Shown here piece by piece: positions 1 to 11,440 of a stretch of 64,000 bases of DNA. The notes beneath the pieces were generated by a model. The model ran no database searches and was not told where the DNA came from. It saw nothing but the letters and a program-made list of their open reading frames with translations. Numbering within the stretch: position 1 is the first letter of the stretch; each line of letters opens with the position of its first letter. The translations under genes were made by a program, and so were the position numbers. This stretch comes from Poecilobothrus nobilitatus (Eukaryota; Arthropoda; Insecta; Diptera; Dolichopodidae), in assembly GCA_947095535.1 (NCBI GenBank), contig OX352773.1, positions 271,118,515 to 271,182,514 of the forward strand. The letters are read 5' to 3'.

Positions 1-3000
1 GTAAGTTAGTTTTACAGTCTCAGGTTAGTATTTAGTTGGCAAATAAATATCATATAAGGTTTTTTCCTATAACATATTAATAGTACTATATTTAAATTAC
101 TCTTTATAAAAACGGATAATGATTGAGTTGCAAATATATGCTTATATAACCAAATCTCTTAAATAAGCTTTGTACGCAATATGTAAACAACACGTAATAA
201 TCGTAAATAATGATATATAAAAATATTTATTTATTTATTAATATATTATTATTATTTCTTTTATATTTCCGATGTTAATTTAAAAAATTATTAAAGAAAA
301 ACTTAAAAAAAAACTCCAAAATTCCGTGTGGTCCATATCGGAAATTAGTGAAAATTTATATAGACAAGTAAATCGACCAAAAATAATTACCATAATTTAT
401 ATACGATTAGATAAACTACTAATATTGCAATTGAATGAATATTAAAGAATTAATTTATGTCTATTTTATTACCAATCATATTTTTTAATTTCAAAAAAAA
501 AACCTGGCCAATCTCTTTTTTTTCAATTTTTAATATTTTATGAAGGTACGAATATACGTATTTATATTTCTGCATGAAAAGTTTAAGTTATGAAATTATT
601 AAAAAATAAATTTCAATTAAAAAATGTTATAGTAATGGGAAGACAGACAATGATTTCAATGAACATCTCAAAAATGTTCATGTTAGTCAAATCAACTTAT
701 TGGATTCAATGTAATATAACACAAGGTATTTAGTATATAAAATGAAAATTAGAATTATTTTGACTTAGAATTAAAATTTGTAATTATTTTAGAATTTTGT
801 ATTAGAATTATCACATACAGAATTATAAGTTTTAAAAAATAAAGAGACACTTATTTCAGTTTTAAGAAAACTGTATAATTAAAAAAACCTGGTAAAACAA
901 GTAAAAATATAATGTTGGAGCTTGAATCTTTAATTTTTTTAACTAACTGTAAATAAATTTACATAAATTTCCAGCTTACGGATTTCTAAAATAGCTTTTA
1001 AAGTGAATAAAGTAAAATAATGTTTTCTAATGTGTCTAAACTTATTCTCATAGATATTTTTCAATTCTAAATTAAGTATAAGTCAGTAAAAATTTCGCAA
1101 AATATCGGAAAATTTATATATGTACCATTAAATTGCAAAAACTTATATATTTTTATATTAATTTATTCTTAAAAAAATTTCTGTCATTTGACGTTTTTAG
1201 ATTTAAAAAATTTTCAGCATAACTTGAGATGAAAAACGTGATGACTGGAAATATACTACCCCTAGGCAATAAAGCCTTATTTTCTTTTCAATGCAGAAAT
1301 AAAGTCAAAATTGAAAAGAAAATAAAGTCGAATTTTATTTTTATAATAAAAAAATTTCTGAAATTCTGTTCTATGATATGTTTATATCAAAATGTAAGTA
1401 AAATAATAGGCTTGTTACGAAGGCCGACATTTTTATTCCCGCTTTCTAAAATTCCGCTATAAATTACTGAACCTCTGATTTAAACCCTCTCTATGATAAA
1501 TTGTTGAACCTAATTCAGAATTTCTCACACATAGTATATATAACTACACATTTTATAAAAACCGTACAACATTGATAACATTGTACCCGACTATAAAATC
1601 CAAATATTTTCAACAAGTACATTTAATTTTCATAACCAGGCCAAGCCGCCGCGTTCCCGGCAGACCGCTTCTGACACGTCCACTAATGTCAATATCAAAA
1701 AAATATTCAAGCTCTAACATTAGGAACATGTGAATTAAAGAACGCATTTTGAATTTACCCGAAAAAAAAATTTTTTTTGAAACTATGGGAGATCTTAGAG
1801 TTACAAAATTAGGGTTGCTACTTTTTCGGAGTAATTATATATTTGTTCTGGAAAAAGCAAATTCTCAAATTTTTTATTCAACTCTAAAATCCCTGCTAAT
1901 TATTTTATTTATTTATACATGCTTTTCCAGAAATTGTACCAAACATGTAGCACTGATGTCAATATAAAAAAAATCAGCTATCTCCACCACAGAACCGACC
2001 GTTATTACACGAAGAGCATAATGCGAAATTTTTACATAATATATATATCAAAGTAAAATAACTTCTAATAGTTTAACAATATTTTATTCGTAGTATAAAT
2101 ACTATGAATGTTCTGATGGATTTTCCAAAAAAACAAAAATAGATTTTTATGTATCATGAAAATGTTCTTAACTTCAGTAAGTCCGCCTTTAAATATCAGA
2201 TTACGGATATTATTTGATATGTTCTAGAGCACTTAGTAATTGATATACAATTTGAATGAAATTTGGCATAAATGTTACTCTTACGATATAGTTGATGCTA
2301 AAATAATTTGAGGCTGGCAACTTAAGTGGGTGCTAGGCTTACTAATAGCGCTCTAAATTAAAATTGTGATCAAATCAAGAGATTAGTATTTAGCAAGAAA
2401 ATAGTATTTTATTAAGTCTCTATTATTATGTTCATCGTTTGAATTGTAATTATTTAAAAAATTTGAATTGAAGTAATTGAAAAAGCCGCTAAGCTAGGGG
2501 TAGTCCAAAACTTGTAGAATATTTAACAACCTGTTTAGTTCAAATAGCCTTATAAAAATAAAAATAAATTATTCATACTTAAATTTATTTTAAAAACTTT
2601 ACTTTATAACTTATCAAAATATAAATAAAAAGGCTATAAATATACTACGAGTTTTACGCCACCTAAGGGTTAGCAGCTTTTTATTATTCAATAACAATAC
2701 AAGGCAATGAATTAATCCTTACGTTCATTAAAGGTAGTCGGACCAAAAAATGTATGGTAAAGTTGTTGCTCTTTCCTTGTGTAACAACTTTTTTTTAATA
2801 ATTTCTTTCATAATATTTTGCTGCTACGAAATATTTGCAAAAAACTTAAAAATGACACTACCACTTGCGGTTGTCCGATTTGCTTTTCAAAAGCTTATCA
2901 ATTAAGAGATATATTTACGTCAAAATCTTAAATATAAAAATGGGTGGTTTAGGCTGTACACGTGCCCACATACATATTCATCACACATACACAGACAGAA

Positions 3001-4302
3001 TCAGCTCGATATCACGCTAAACATTTTTTTACAGCTTTCTACGCACCACAGTAGAGCATATATTTTGAAAAATTTCGGGTACAAATTTTTGGTGTGAAAA
3101 CAATGTTTGTTTGCGCTCGATTCGACTTTATTTCCGTTTTAAAGCGTTGATCAAGTCGAATTTTCAAATCGGAAGGGAAATAAATCTTCGGCTTTATTTC
3201 CTGGGGACATTATTTCCGGTCACTGCTTTTTACAACATTCCGAGGGATTGTTTTATTTATTTTTTTTTAAGTTTAATGTTTTAATTTAGATTTCATATAC
3301 ATAATTTTGAATTTAAAGGATTGAATTTATCCTCAAAAATAAATTTTTTGCCCTCCTTTTTACAAAAAAAAAATAAACAATTAATGCAATATTAAAAAGA
3401 TTGAATTCTTACATCAACAATGTTGTTAAAAGACTCGTGTTATAATAGATGAATAGGTAATAAATGTTTAAAACAACTAAATAAATGTGAAGATAATTAG
3501 TATAAGTGCAATTAAGGTGAAAAGTTTTTATTTTTTGTTTTCAAAATAGTATAGTTATGGAATGAAATCGTTTTGCTATAATAAAGAAATTTTATGGTTT
3601 ATTTATATACGAATGCAAAAAAGAAAATGCAATAATTATTGCTCAACGCCTATTGCGAAAAAATTAAATTTTTTGTTAAATTCTTATAAAACCTATACTA
3701 TTATATACATAATGAAAATTTAATTTAAAATAATTATTTTAGGACATTAATAAACTTTTCAGATTATTGTTAAATTCTGGCAAAACACCCACGTTTTAAA
3801 TAAAATTTTCACAATAATTATTTCAATTAATAACCTCTTAATTATTGTAAAAAAATTGTGTGGGTCTTAATTACATGTTAATTAACTTGGTAAAATTTAA
3901 TCAATAGGCTTTGAAATACTTAATACAATATATCATTTACAAGCTTAGTTATTTGATAATTATAGATAAATATAATATTATATTGAACAAAGCTGAAAAA
4001 GGCGCTATTAGTTTTAAAAACTTTGTTTTATATGCTAAAACACACCTACGATTTTATATCTAATAAGAAAATCTATAGAATGCAGCACTTGTTTAATTAT
4101 ATTTTTTTAAAACAATTAAAGGTTAATAAATTTTTTTTTTGTAATAATATATTTAGGAGTTATTGGAATTGGATACTTTTAATTTTAGCTATTCTATTCA
4201 TTGTCAGATAAACATACTTTTTGTTGTAAATACAGTCAATTTTACCATAAAATTGTATATATTATGTATATTAGAATCTTTTAAAATAGTTTAAAGATAC
4301 CG
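1..4302. other. AT-rich non-coding stretch with degenerate repeats
   Basis: No convincing coding exon was seen on either strand; open frames are short and of low complexity. About 880-1240 resembles the family R repeat described at 10622, with recognisable phrases near 1180-1230. Bases 2900-3240 are less AT-rich and look like an old transposon fragment, but I cannot assign a family. The rest is A/T runs and short TATA-like tracts. Confidence 0.5.
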
Positions 4303-4313
4303 AAATTTATTAA

Positions 4314-4509
4314 GGGGCCTCGGTGGCCTAGTGCGTAAGAGCGTACAAAATACGCTGTAAACACCGAGGAAGTATGGGTTCGAATCCCACACACGTCGTA
4401 AGAGTTATTCCCCCTTACAACACTTACAGCCACACCTGAACAGGAAAGACTGTGTAATTTCCTGTCCACATTTATGTTGCAGAGAAATGCATTAAAACAA
4501 AAAAAAAAT
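4314..4509 (+). repeat. tRNA-derived SINE, family A, full-length copy
   Basis: The head starts GGGGCCTCGG and carries a box A-like GTGGCCTAGTG and a box B-like GGTTCGAATCCC, the two internal pol III promoter elements of tRNA-derived SINEs. A tRNA-unrelated body follows (TTACAGCCACACCTGAACAGG) and the copy ends in an A-rich tail at about 4490-4509. Related copies lie at 12546 (minus, partial), 41494 (plus), 41791 (minus), 49604 (minus) and 57550 (minus, tail only), so this is a dispersed family. The direct repeat AAATTTATTAA immediately upstream recurs beyond the neighbouring SINE B. Confidence 0.85.
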
Positions 4510-4519
4510 TTAATTTTTT

Positions 4520-4784
4520 TATTTATTTATATTAATATTACATACATAAATGTAATGCAATATTATTGAACCATCGGCTACTGAAGCCATTATAGGTTTT
4601 TATACTATTATTAAATTATATACTAATATTATTTATTTTGTTTATATTATGTACTATATATTTACATTATATTTGGTCGTAAGGGGGGTATGTAAAGAAA
4701 AACACTTACTACCTGTGCAGGGATCGAACCCACACTCCTTCGGTTAATACGCCACACGCCTACCCACTAGGCTACCGAAGTCCC
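4520..4784 (-). repeat. tRNA-derived SINE, family B
   Basis: Read on the minus strand, the head begins GGGACTTCGGTAGCCTAG at 4784 and contains box A-like and box B-like (GGTTCGATCCC) motifs. A long AT-rich body follows that differs from SINE A. The body recurs without its head at 42287-42487, including the phrase ATTGAACCATCGGCTAC and the motif GGTCGTAAGGGGGGTATG, which shows this is a separate family. A more decayed copy is at 46432-46616. Confidence 0.8.
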
Positions 4785-4800
4785 AAAAAAAATTTATTAA

Positions 4801-6076
4801 ATTGGTATACAAAATGTATTTAATGATATCCTTTTAAATTAATAAAATTAATATTTTTAAGCATTGAATTGTTTTTGTTAATTTAAGACCAGTTGAAGCA
4901 CTTGAGTTAAAAAGAATCATAGTATTCTAAAATTTTTCGTTTATAGTGTCAAAACATCAGACGTAATAATTTCAGCCACTAGAATTTGATTAGATTATTT
5001 TGTCGTTGGTATATAGTTGTGTATATATAAAGAATATATATATAATTAATTAAAATATTTTGGTTTTAACTATAAATTATATATATAAAATATATTTTAA
5101 TTTTTATGTAATTTAAAATATATTTTAATTTAGGTTTATAATTAAAAACAAAATATCACTAGAACAATTTTGCAATATTAAAAAAACATACTGAGAAATA
5201 TCTTTGGCTCGAAATCTTAGTAAGTTAGTCTTAATTTTTATTTTAATGTTTTGTAAAAGATTTACATATATTGTTAATTACAATTTTCTTTATGACTTAA
5301 TTTTTAAATGAAATTATTTTGCGTAATAATTTAAGTTGTTGTAAGATTTAATGTGCATATGTAAGTATTGGTAACCAGAAATAATGCTGCAGGAAATAAG
5401 GCCGAAATTTTGTTTTCCCTAAGGAAGGTGGGAATCTTTCAAAGACACCAAGAATTTCCCTCTTGGTAGTGTGAGATTGTTACTGACCAAATTTATAAAA
5501 AGTTTCTTTACTATTATGTACTGGTTATATACTAAATATAAATTTATAGTATAGAATTTTTAAACTCATGTCATTGACATTAGTGAATGCCTTCAGATTT
5601 TTTGAAATGTGTAAGAAATGATCAGTAATTTCTTCTTTTTTTTTAATTATTACATAACAAGAAAGAAGAAACAAGAGATTTAAATTACTTAACATCATTA
5701 TTATTATGCTACTAAATTAAAAACAATGGTTTAAAAAATCAAAGTAAACTAAAATTTCCCATTCATTTCCTTTAGATACGAAAAATATTTTAATAAATTG
5801 CTTTATTATCTTTATTAAAAAACAATTTTTTTTTAATTATTTTTAATTAAATCATAAAAACGAAAGGAAGCCTGATAAGAAATTTAATATTGTTTTGGTT
5901 GTTAAAACTTCGCCATTATGAAAACAAACAAAAACCCATAGGGGTCTATAAAATTTAAAATAAGAAAAAAATTATGGCATAAGTCAAATAAAAGATGAAG
6001 AAATTTTGATGAACCATGGGGCGTTTTAAATCATAACATTTGAATTAATAAATATTCTTTTTTTTTTGTTATGTTT
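4801..6076. other. AT-rich intergenic stretch
   Basis: No coding evidence. The only recognisable item is the LINE 3'-end fragment at 5415-5500, listed separately. The remainder is poly-A/T tracts and TATA-rich sequence. Confidence 0.5.
5415..5500 (-). repeat. LINE 3'-end fragment, copy 1
   Basis: Read in reverse complement it matches, with divergence, 50167-50254 (minus) and 63558-63651 (plus). All share a stretch like CTCACACTAC, then an AGAGG or AGGG block, then TGTCTTTGAAAGATT. The plus copy at 63 kb directly follows a decayed LINE reverse-transcriptase C-terminus, so these fragments are best read as 5'-truncated 3' ends of that LINE family. Confidence 0.55.
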
Positions 6077-7437
6077 ATACCCGTATGAACTATGTTCAAG
6101 GGTATAATAAATTTGCCATTACGTTTGTGACACCTTAAAGGAGTCGAGCTAGATATAGTGTCAAAGGTATGGATCGGCTCAGAATCGATTTCTGAGTCGA
6201 TTAAGCCATGTACGTCCGTCCGTCCGTCCGCACGATAACTCAAAAAATAAAGGAGCTAGGAGGCTGAAATTTTTTTTACGTCACTTTTGCAAAATTGTTA
6301 GTTTTGCTATTTAAATCCAACATTTTCAGTCGGCGGGATCGAGTAGCTGCCATACAACTTCTATCTTTATATAGAAATAACTCAGTACCTATTCAAGCTA
6401 CGTTTCTGAAATTTTGCAAATGATGATCAAGTTTTATGGCAACAACTTCTGTAAAATTTGGTTGTGGTGGTACGACGGAATCGGGTAGCTGCCATACAAC
6501 TACTCTTTTTAAATGAAAATAACTCAGTGTTTATTGAAGCTAGGAACCTGACATTTTGCGAATGATGATCAAGTTTTATGGCAACAACTTCTGCAAAATT
6601 TGGTTGTGGTGGTTCGACGGGTTCGGGTAGCTGCCATACAACTTCTCTTTTTAAATGAAAATAACTCAGTGTTTATTGAAGCTAGGAACCTGACATTTTG
6701 CGAATGATGATCAAGTTTTATGGCAACAACTTATGCAAAATTTGGTGGTGGTGGTGCGACGGGTTCGGGTAGTTGCCATACAACTTCTCTTTTTAAATGA
6801 AAATAACTCAGTGTCCGTCCGCACGATAACTCAAAAAATAAAGGAGCTAGGAGGCTGAAATTTTTTTTACGTCACTTTTACAAAATTGTTAGTTTTGCTA
6901 TTTAACTTCAGCATTTTCGGCCGCCGGGTTCGAGTAGCTGCCATACAACTTCTTTGTTTAAATGGAAATAACCCAGTGTCTATTCAATCTAGGTATCTGA
7001 AATTTTGCAAATGATGATCCAGTTTTATGGCAACAACTTCTGTAAAATTTGGTTATGATGATATTTCAGGTTCGGAAAGTTGCCATACAATTTGTCTTTT
7101 TAAATGAAAATAACTCAGTGTCTATTGAAGCTAGCTATCTTAAATTTAGTGAAAAAGTGTCGAGTTGCATGCCAAAAACTTTTGTAAAATTTGATTGGTC
7201 TAAAGCAGCCGGTTCAGGTTTCTTGCATTTCTTGGAACTTAATGAAGCTAGGCGCAATAGATTCGGGTAGCTGTCATACAACTCCACAATTTACATAAAT
7301 ATATCTCTGTAGTTCGGTACTAAAACATCTGAATGTTTTTAAAAGATGATCAAGTTTTATAGAAACAGGATATATTACGTTCATACGGGTATCCCAGAGT
7401 TGACACAGTCTACTCTACTGCACTCTTCCTCGTTTTT
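6077..7437 (+). mobile_element. Mini-me-like non-autonomous element (Helentron-type repeat)
   Basis: The element starts ATACCCGTATGAAC (6077-6090) and has the exact inverse GTTCATACGGGTAT at 7379-7392. A short hairpin-like tail follows and ends TCTTCCTCGTTTTTTA. After the 5' end comes a conserved core near 6140-6215 (GGTATGGATCGGCTC, GAGTCGATTAAGCCATG), then a GTCC microsatellite. This order of ATACCCGT end, core, GTCY microsatellite, internal repeats and 3' hairpin is that of the mini-me/DINE-type elements of flies. Inside, a unit of about 140 bp containing GTAGCTGCCATACAACT recurs at about 6344, 6484, 6624 and 6762. The post-microsatellite block 6221-6360 recurs at about 6813-6950. No protein is encoded. 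Confidence 0.8.
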
Positions 7438-7918
7438 TATTAAAGTGAAAATATAAAACATTTTTTTTTTGAAGAATATAGACATGAAAGGTAACCTATG
7501 TATATAACAAAAAAAATTTTTAGAACAACGGTAATAACTATGTTATATACAGAGTCTGACATAATCAAAAATAAAAAAGTAATAAAATTCGTTCAAGGTC
7601 AATGTTTTTGCAAAATTTTTTTTGTTCAATATTAATTGCAATTAGAGGGATTCTACTGTATATAAATTTAAAAAAGAATTTAAAACTTTTGTAAAAACTT
7701 AATTAAAAATAAAAGAAATGCTTAAATTTTTCGGAGAGTCATCTGACAAACATGCATAGTGAAAAATAGGTCAAATCTATTAAGCATTTTCTAAAGACTA
7801 TAAAATTTTACAGTTTTTTTAAATTAATATGTTAAAAAATTTATTTAATGTTTAACTGAAATTCATTTAAAAAATTTAAAAGTTTTATACTAAGTTTTAT
7901 AATAAGTACAATGTATAT
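7438..7918. other. AT-rich spacer
   Basis: No gene or recognisable repeat; long A and T runs only. Confidence 0.5.
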
Positions 7919-7968
7919 ATGCATGTATATCTAATAAATAACAAAGAAATTATTAGATATACATGCAT
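7919..7968. repeat. Perfect 19-bp inverted repeat (stem-loop)
   Basis: The arm ATGCATGTATATCTAATAA at 7919-7937 is exactly complementary to 7950-7968, leaving a 12-base loop. It lies at the left edge of the Helitron-like element and could be a terminal structure of it or an independent small palindrome. Confidence 0.8.
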
Positions 7969-9055
7969 AACCCCGGAGGAAGTTATAGGGTATATCGCGT
8001 TTCGATTCATTAACCTATTGCGGCCCGAGGGTCTTTTAAAGCCTTTTGGGTTTCTCGTTGTTCATTCATTAAATTTTTTTTGTTGGGGCTTAAACGGGCT
8101 TAAACGGTTTAATAAATTGATTTGAAAATTCTCTAAACTGTTGTTCTTTAGCAGAAAAGCTCACTAAGTTGATTTGGTTACGATTAATTAATCCGTTTCG
8201 GCATCAGGGCTCAATGAAGTTTTTTAATTTCTTTGTTGTCGCGCTTAAAAGGTTTACCAATTGAGTTGAAATTCACAAAAGTGTAGCTCTTCACCCCAGT
8301 TGATTTGGTTACGATCCATTAACCCGTTTGGGCACCAAGGCCCAATGAACTTTTTTAATTTCTTTGTTGTGGCGCCAAAACGGTTTGACTAATTATGTTA
8401 AAAATTTACAAAAGTACAGATCTTTACCATAGAAGCTTACTGAGTTGATTTGTTTACAATACGCTTCAGTATCGGACCTCAGGCCATACATTTTCTCATT
8501 TTTTTGTTGTCGTGCTTAAACGATTTGACCAATTGAAAATTTGCACAAGTATTGCACTTTAGCACAGAGTCTCATTCAATTAATTTTGTCTTGATACATC
8601 AAGACACATTTCGGCACGATATACTGTCAAAAACAATTTTGTTTCTAATTTGTGTCCAATTTGGCAGGATGAATATATGGTTCTAAATAAAGATGTAACA
8701 AAATTTGTGTTAACGTTCGTTAACCTATTTTCGCACGTGTACCTATTAAAAATATTCTGTCCAATTTTTTGTATTATTATTATTAAAAAGATATTTCCAA
8801 CACTCTTTACTTTTAATATTGTTTTAAATATTCCATCTTGTCTATGTTGTTTTAAGTATTCCAAAAAAGCTTTGAATGAACATTTCTAATATATAATAGT
8901 ATCTAAAATAACCTTATTAAGTATCTTAAGAATACTGTGTTTAAGTTTTAACAACATAACATTTTCGGCCGTTATACTTTGATATAAAAGTTAATAATTT
9001 TTATTTCATAAAGCCAACAAAATACTCCGGGCAACGCCGGGTATTTCTGCAAGTA
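7969..9055 (+). mobile_element. Non-autonomous Helitron-like element, copy 1
   Basis: The 3' end has the GC-rich hairpin CCGGGCAACGCCGGG at about 9027-9041 followed by TATTTCTGCAAGT. This matches the insect Helitron tail in which such a hairpin precedes CTGCTAGT. The interior is a degenerate tandem array: the phrase GATTTGGTTACGAT and a GGCTCAATGAAGTTTTTTAA-type phrase recur roughly every 150-165 bp between about 8000 and 8480. The stretch 8540-8980 is homologous to 14230-14670 of the second copy, including TTAAGTTTTAACAACATAAC. No Rep/helicase coding sequence is present. The 5' end is uncertain. Confidence 0.7.
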
Positions 9056-9360
9056 GTATAATAATTAAGAGTCAATATATGAATCATATGTAACAGGTTC
9101 AATAAAATTTGTTTGGCTAGATTTAAATTTGTATTTATGATTACTATTTATATTTTGAATGCTTTGTGTTTGAAATATGTATATAAAAAAAAATTTGGTG
9201 GTATTTGAGAGTTGGATTGGAGGTTGGAGTTGGGGGTTTACTGTTGCTTATAAATTAATTTTATGTATTAAAAATTTGTTCTGTGGTTGAAATAAAAAAA
9301 AAATTAAATCATAATACAAATATTAAATGTTGCTCAGTTTTCTCTTTTTCAGAAAATTTT
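9056..9360. other. AT-rich spacer
   Basis: No coding signal or repeat recognised. A G-rich, T-rich run lies at about 9195-9240. Confidence 0.5.
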
Positions 9361-9672
9361 CAGAAAATTGCCTATTATTATTATTATTTTCCTAACAGTG
9401 ACTATAGTCGTTGAGTTAGTTACAATTATATACTACTGCACGTTATAGTTACAACGTGCAGTAGTATATAACACCTTACTACATGAGGTAATTATTGAAG
9501 GCAACCACCACAGTCACAGAAAATTGCCTATTATTATTACTATTTTCCTAACAGTGACTATAGTCGTTGAGTTAGTTACAATTATATACTACTGCACGTT
9601 ATAGTTACAACGTGCAGTAGTATATAACACCTTACTACATGAGGTAATTATTGAAGGCAACCACCACAGTCA
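9361..9672. repeat. 156-bp tandem duplication containing a perfect hairpin
   Basis: Unit 1 (9361-9516) and unit 2 (9517-9672) are nearly identical; the one difference noticed is T versus C in the TTA run. Each contains a perfect 19-bp inverted repeat with an 8-base loop (arms 9426-9444/9453-9471 and 9582-9600/9609-9627; core TACTACTGCACGTT). Each unit also carries ACAGTGACT, and AGTCACTGT closes the second unit, which looks like short terminal inverted repeats of a small MITE. The near identity indicates a recent duplication. Confidence 0.85.
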
Positions 9673-10621
9673 CTGTAGCAGCTATTATTATTGGTATTAG
9701 TATTCTTATATTACTATTAATTATACTATATAAATTATTACAATATGAAATTACTAACACCCTTCGATTGAAAGGTTGGCGACTTAAACACTACGCCATG
9801 AGTCAGATGGCGTAGTAGTTAAGCATATCTTAAACCTCTTACATCTTACTCTATAATAAGAGGACATCAGGCGTTTTACACCCTCTATTGTTCCTCTGCC
9901 CGTTTGCAATTTCCAAATTAAAAAATTTACAAAAATTAGGAATTTTTCTAACAATTTTTATTTTTACAAAATTTTTGGAAAAGGTTGGGTACTACAATTT
10001 TCTGTAGGTACATGAGAAAGTGAAAAGACGGCAACTGGTAGAATTGTTGTTTTTTCTTAATGTATAATATAGTGAAAGAACGATCGAGTTATTTCGTTTG
10101 GCAAAGTAAATGAAAACAGTCACAGCCTGAAATAATAGTGAAGTAATAGTTAAGTTTTGAATTCACTTTTCCTTTTTCTCTATATATTATATAAAGCTCG
10201 CCAGAATTAAGCAATCGCTAACGAACGTCCTCTCTTTTGTTGTTATGTTAAAATTTATAATGCGAGCACAAAAATGAATAAAAAATTAGTAACAAATTTC
10301 ATTCCAAGTGTTGCCTAGCTTCTTAAATTAACCAGACATAAATTCTCAACAATTTTTTTTTTGTGTATTAAAAATATATATGTGTATATAGAAAAATAAA
10401 TATAATTTTAATTATTTATCTCTTATTTTTCAGTGTTCTTAAACAAATCAAATCAAGCAGTTTCTATTACTCTTCATTTAATAATTCAAAGTATGTATTT
10501 CAATTTAAATACAATAATACATTAAAATCGAATTTCTATTTTGAAACAATTTTGATTTACAAAGACTTCCTCCTTCCAATTTTTAAAACATTAGAAGAGT
10601 TAGTTAATTAGTTAGCAAAAA
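9673..10621. other. Intergenic stretch with a degenerate tRNA-like head
   Basis: No gene seen. About 9764-9810, read on the minus strand, resembles a decayed tRNA-like SINE head (GGCGTAGTGTTTAAGTCGC). A 10-bp inverted repeat, ACTACGCCAT with its complement, sits at about 9791-9817. The remainder is unassigned. Confidence 0.4.
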
Positions 10622-11440
10622 GAAACAAGGTAGAATGTAAACCAACGTTTTTTAAAAGCGCACATTAAAAATACGAAGTGTTTAGAATTGTGACTCTGCA
10701 TACAATACAATAAGAAAAAATCATACAATAAGAAAAAATGTAAAAATAGGACTTTTTTGCAATTTTGAGGGATTGAATGCCCGGAACCCTATACAACTAA
10801 GAAAAACTGTTAACACTCGTTAAAAAAATATATTACTCAAGCTTTAATTTTTATGTCTGGCCAAAGAAAAATGTATGCAAGTGCCTAAGTTACAGGTGTC
10901 TAAAAATAGCATATTTTCAATTTTTGAGCCCTAATAGTTCTTAAACAGAGTGTACTGCAAAAAAAAATTTGTTAAGAAACTTATACTAATTCTAAAAGTT
11001 CTTTCTTGTCTCAAAATTGCAAATCCTGAAAGCGTGTCGGAGTTATGAAAGTAGAAAAATAATGCGAAATTTGGTTTTAACATACATTTAAACATTTAAA
11101 TACTAAATTTTTGATATTGATTTACAAAAATACAAAAAATTCCTGTCGAATGGCGTTTGCAAATTAAAAAAATGTTAAGCAGAACATGAGATATTAATAC
11201 GCATTTAAAAATAGGGCTTTTTCAAAGTTTCAGGGGCTGTAGCTCCGAGATGGATCGGGCTACATGAAAGAGTTGTTCTACAACATTCATTTTTTGATGA
11301 GACCTACCATGGTTAAATAAGTACTTTAACGGTGTAGAAGTTATGTAAACAGATACAGAGACAGACGGACAGACGGATAGATGGACAGATGGGCGGAGAG
11401 AGTGAAACTAATTGGCACATTTTTCAAAAATTTTCCTGTT
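10622..11440 (+). repeat. Family R interspersed repeat (GTCC-microsatellite type), copy 1
   Basis: The copy starts AACAAGGTAGAATGTAAACC and ends in a run of GACAGACGGACAGACGG-type repeats followed by GTGAAACTAATTGGCACATT. The body repeats phrases such as CTAAGTTACAGGTGTC, GGGGCTGTAGCTCCG and TTCTAAAAGTTCTTTC that recur at 40560-41370 (same orientation) and 61386-62712 (opposite). Shorter or more decayed copies are at 22040, 57250 and 59480. It encodes no protein. The GTCY microsatellite and end hairpin suggest a Helentron-associated or mini-me-like non-autonomous element, but this class assignment is an inference. Confidence 0.75.

Noticed and set aside
1..6. The window opens with GTAAGT, a perfect splice donor.
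   Set aside because: No exon is visible before it, and nothing downstream pairs with it as an acceptor; it may be chance or a window-edge effect.
4281..4469. Open frames on the minus strand at 4281-4469 and 41411-41686 with the same protein-like phrase.
   Set aside because: They are translations of SINE A copies, so the similarity is that of the repeat and not of a gene family.
7049..7270. Open frame of 73 codons within the mini-me-like element.
   Set aside because: It lies in the 140-bp internal repeats, and the related units do not keep the frame.
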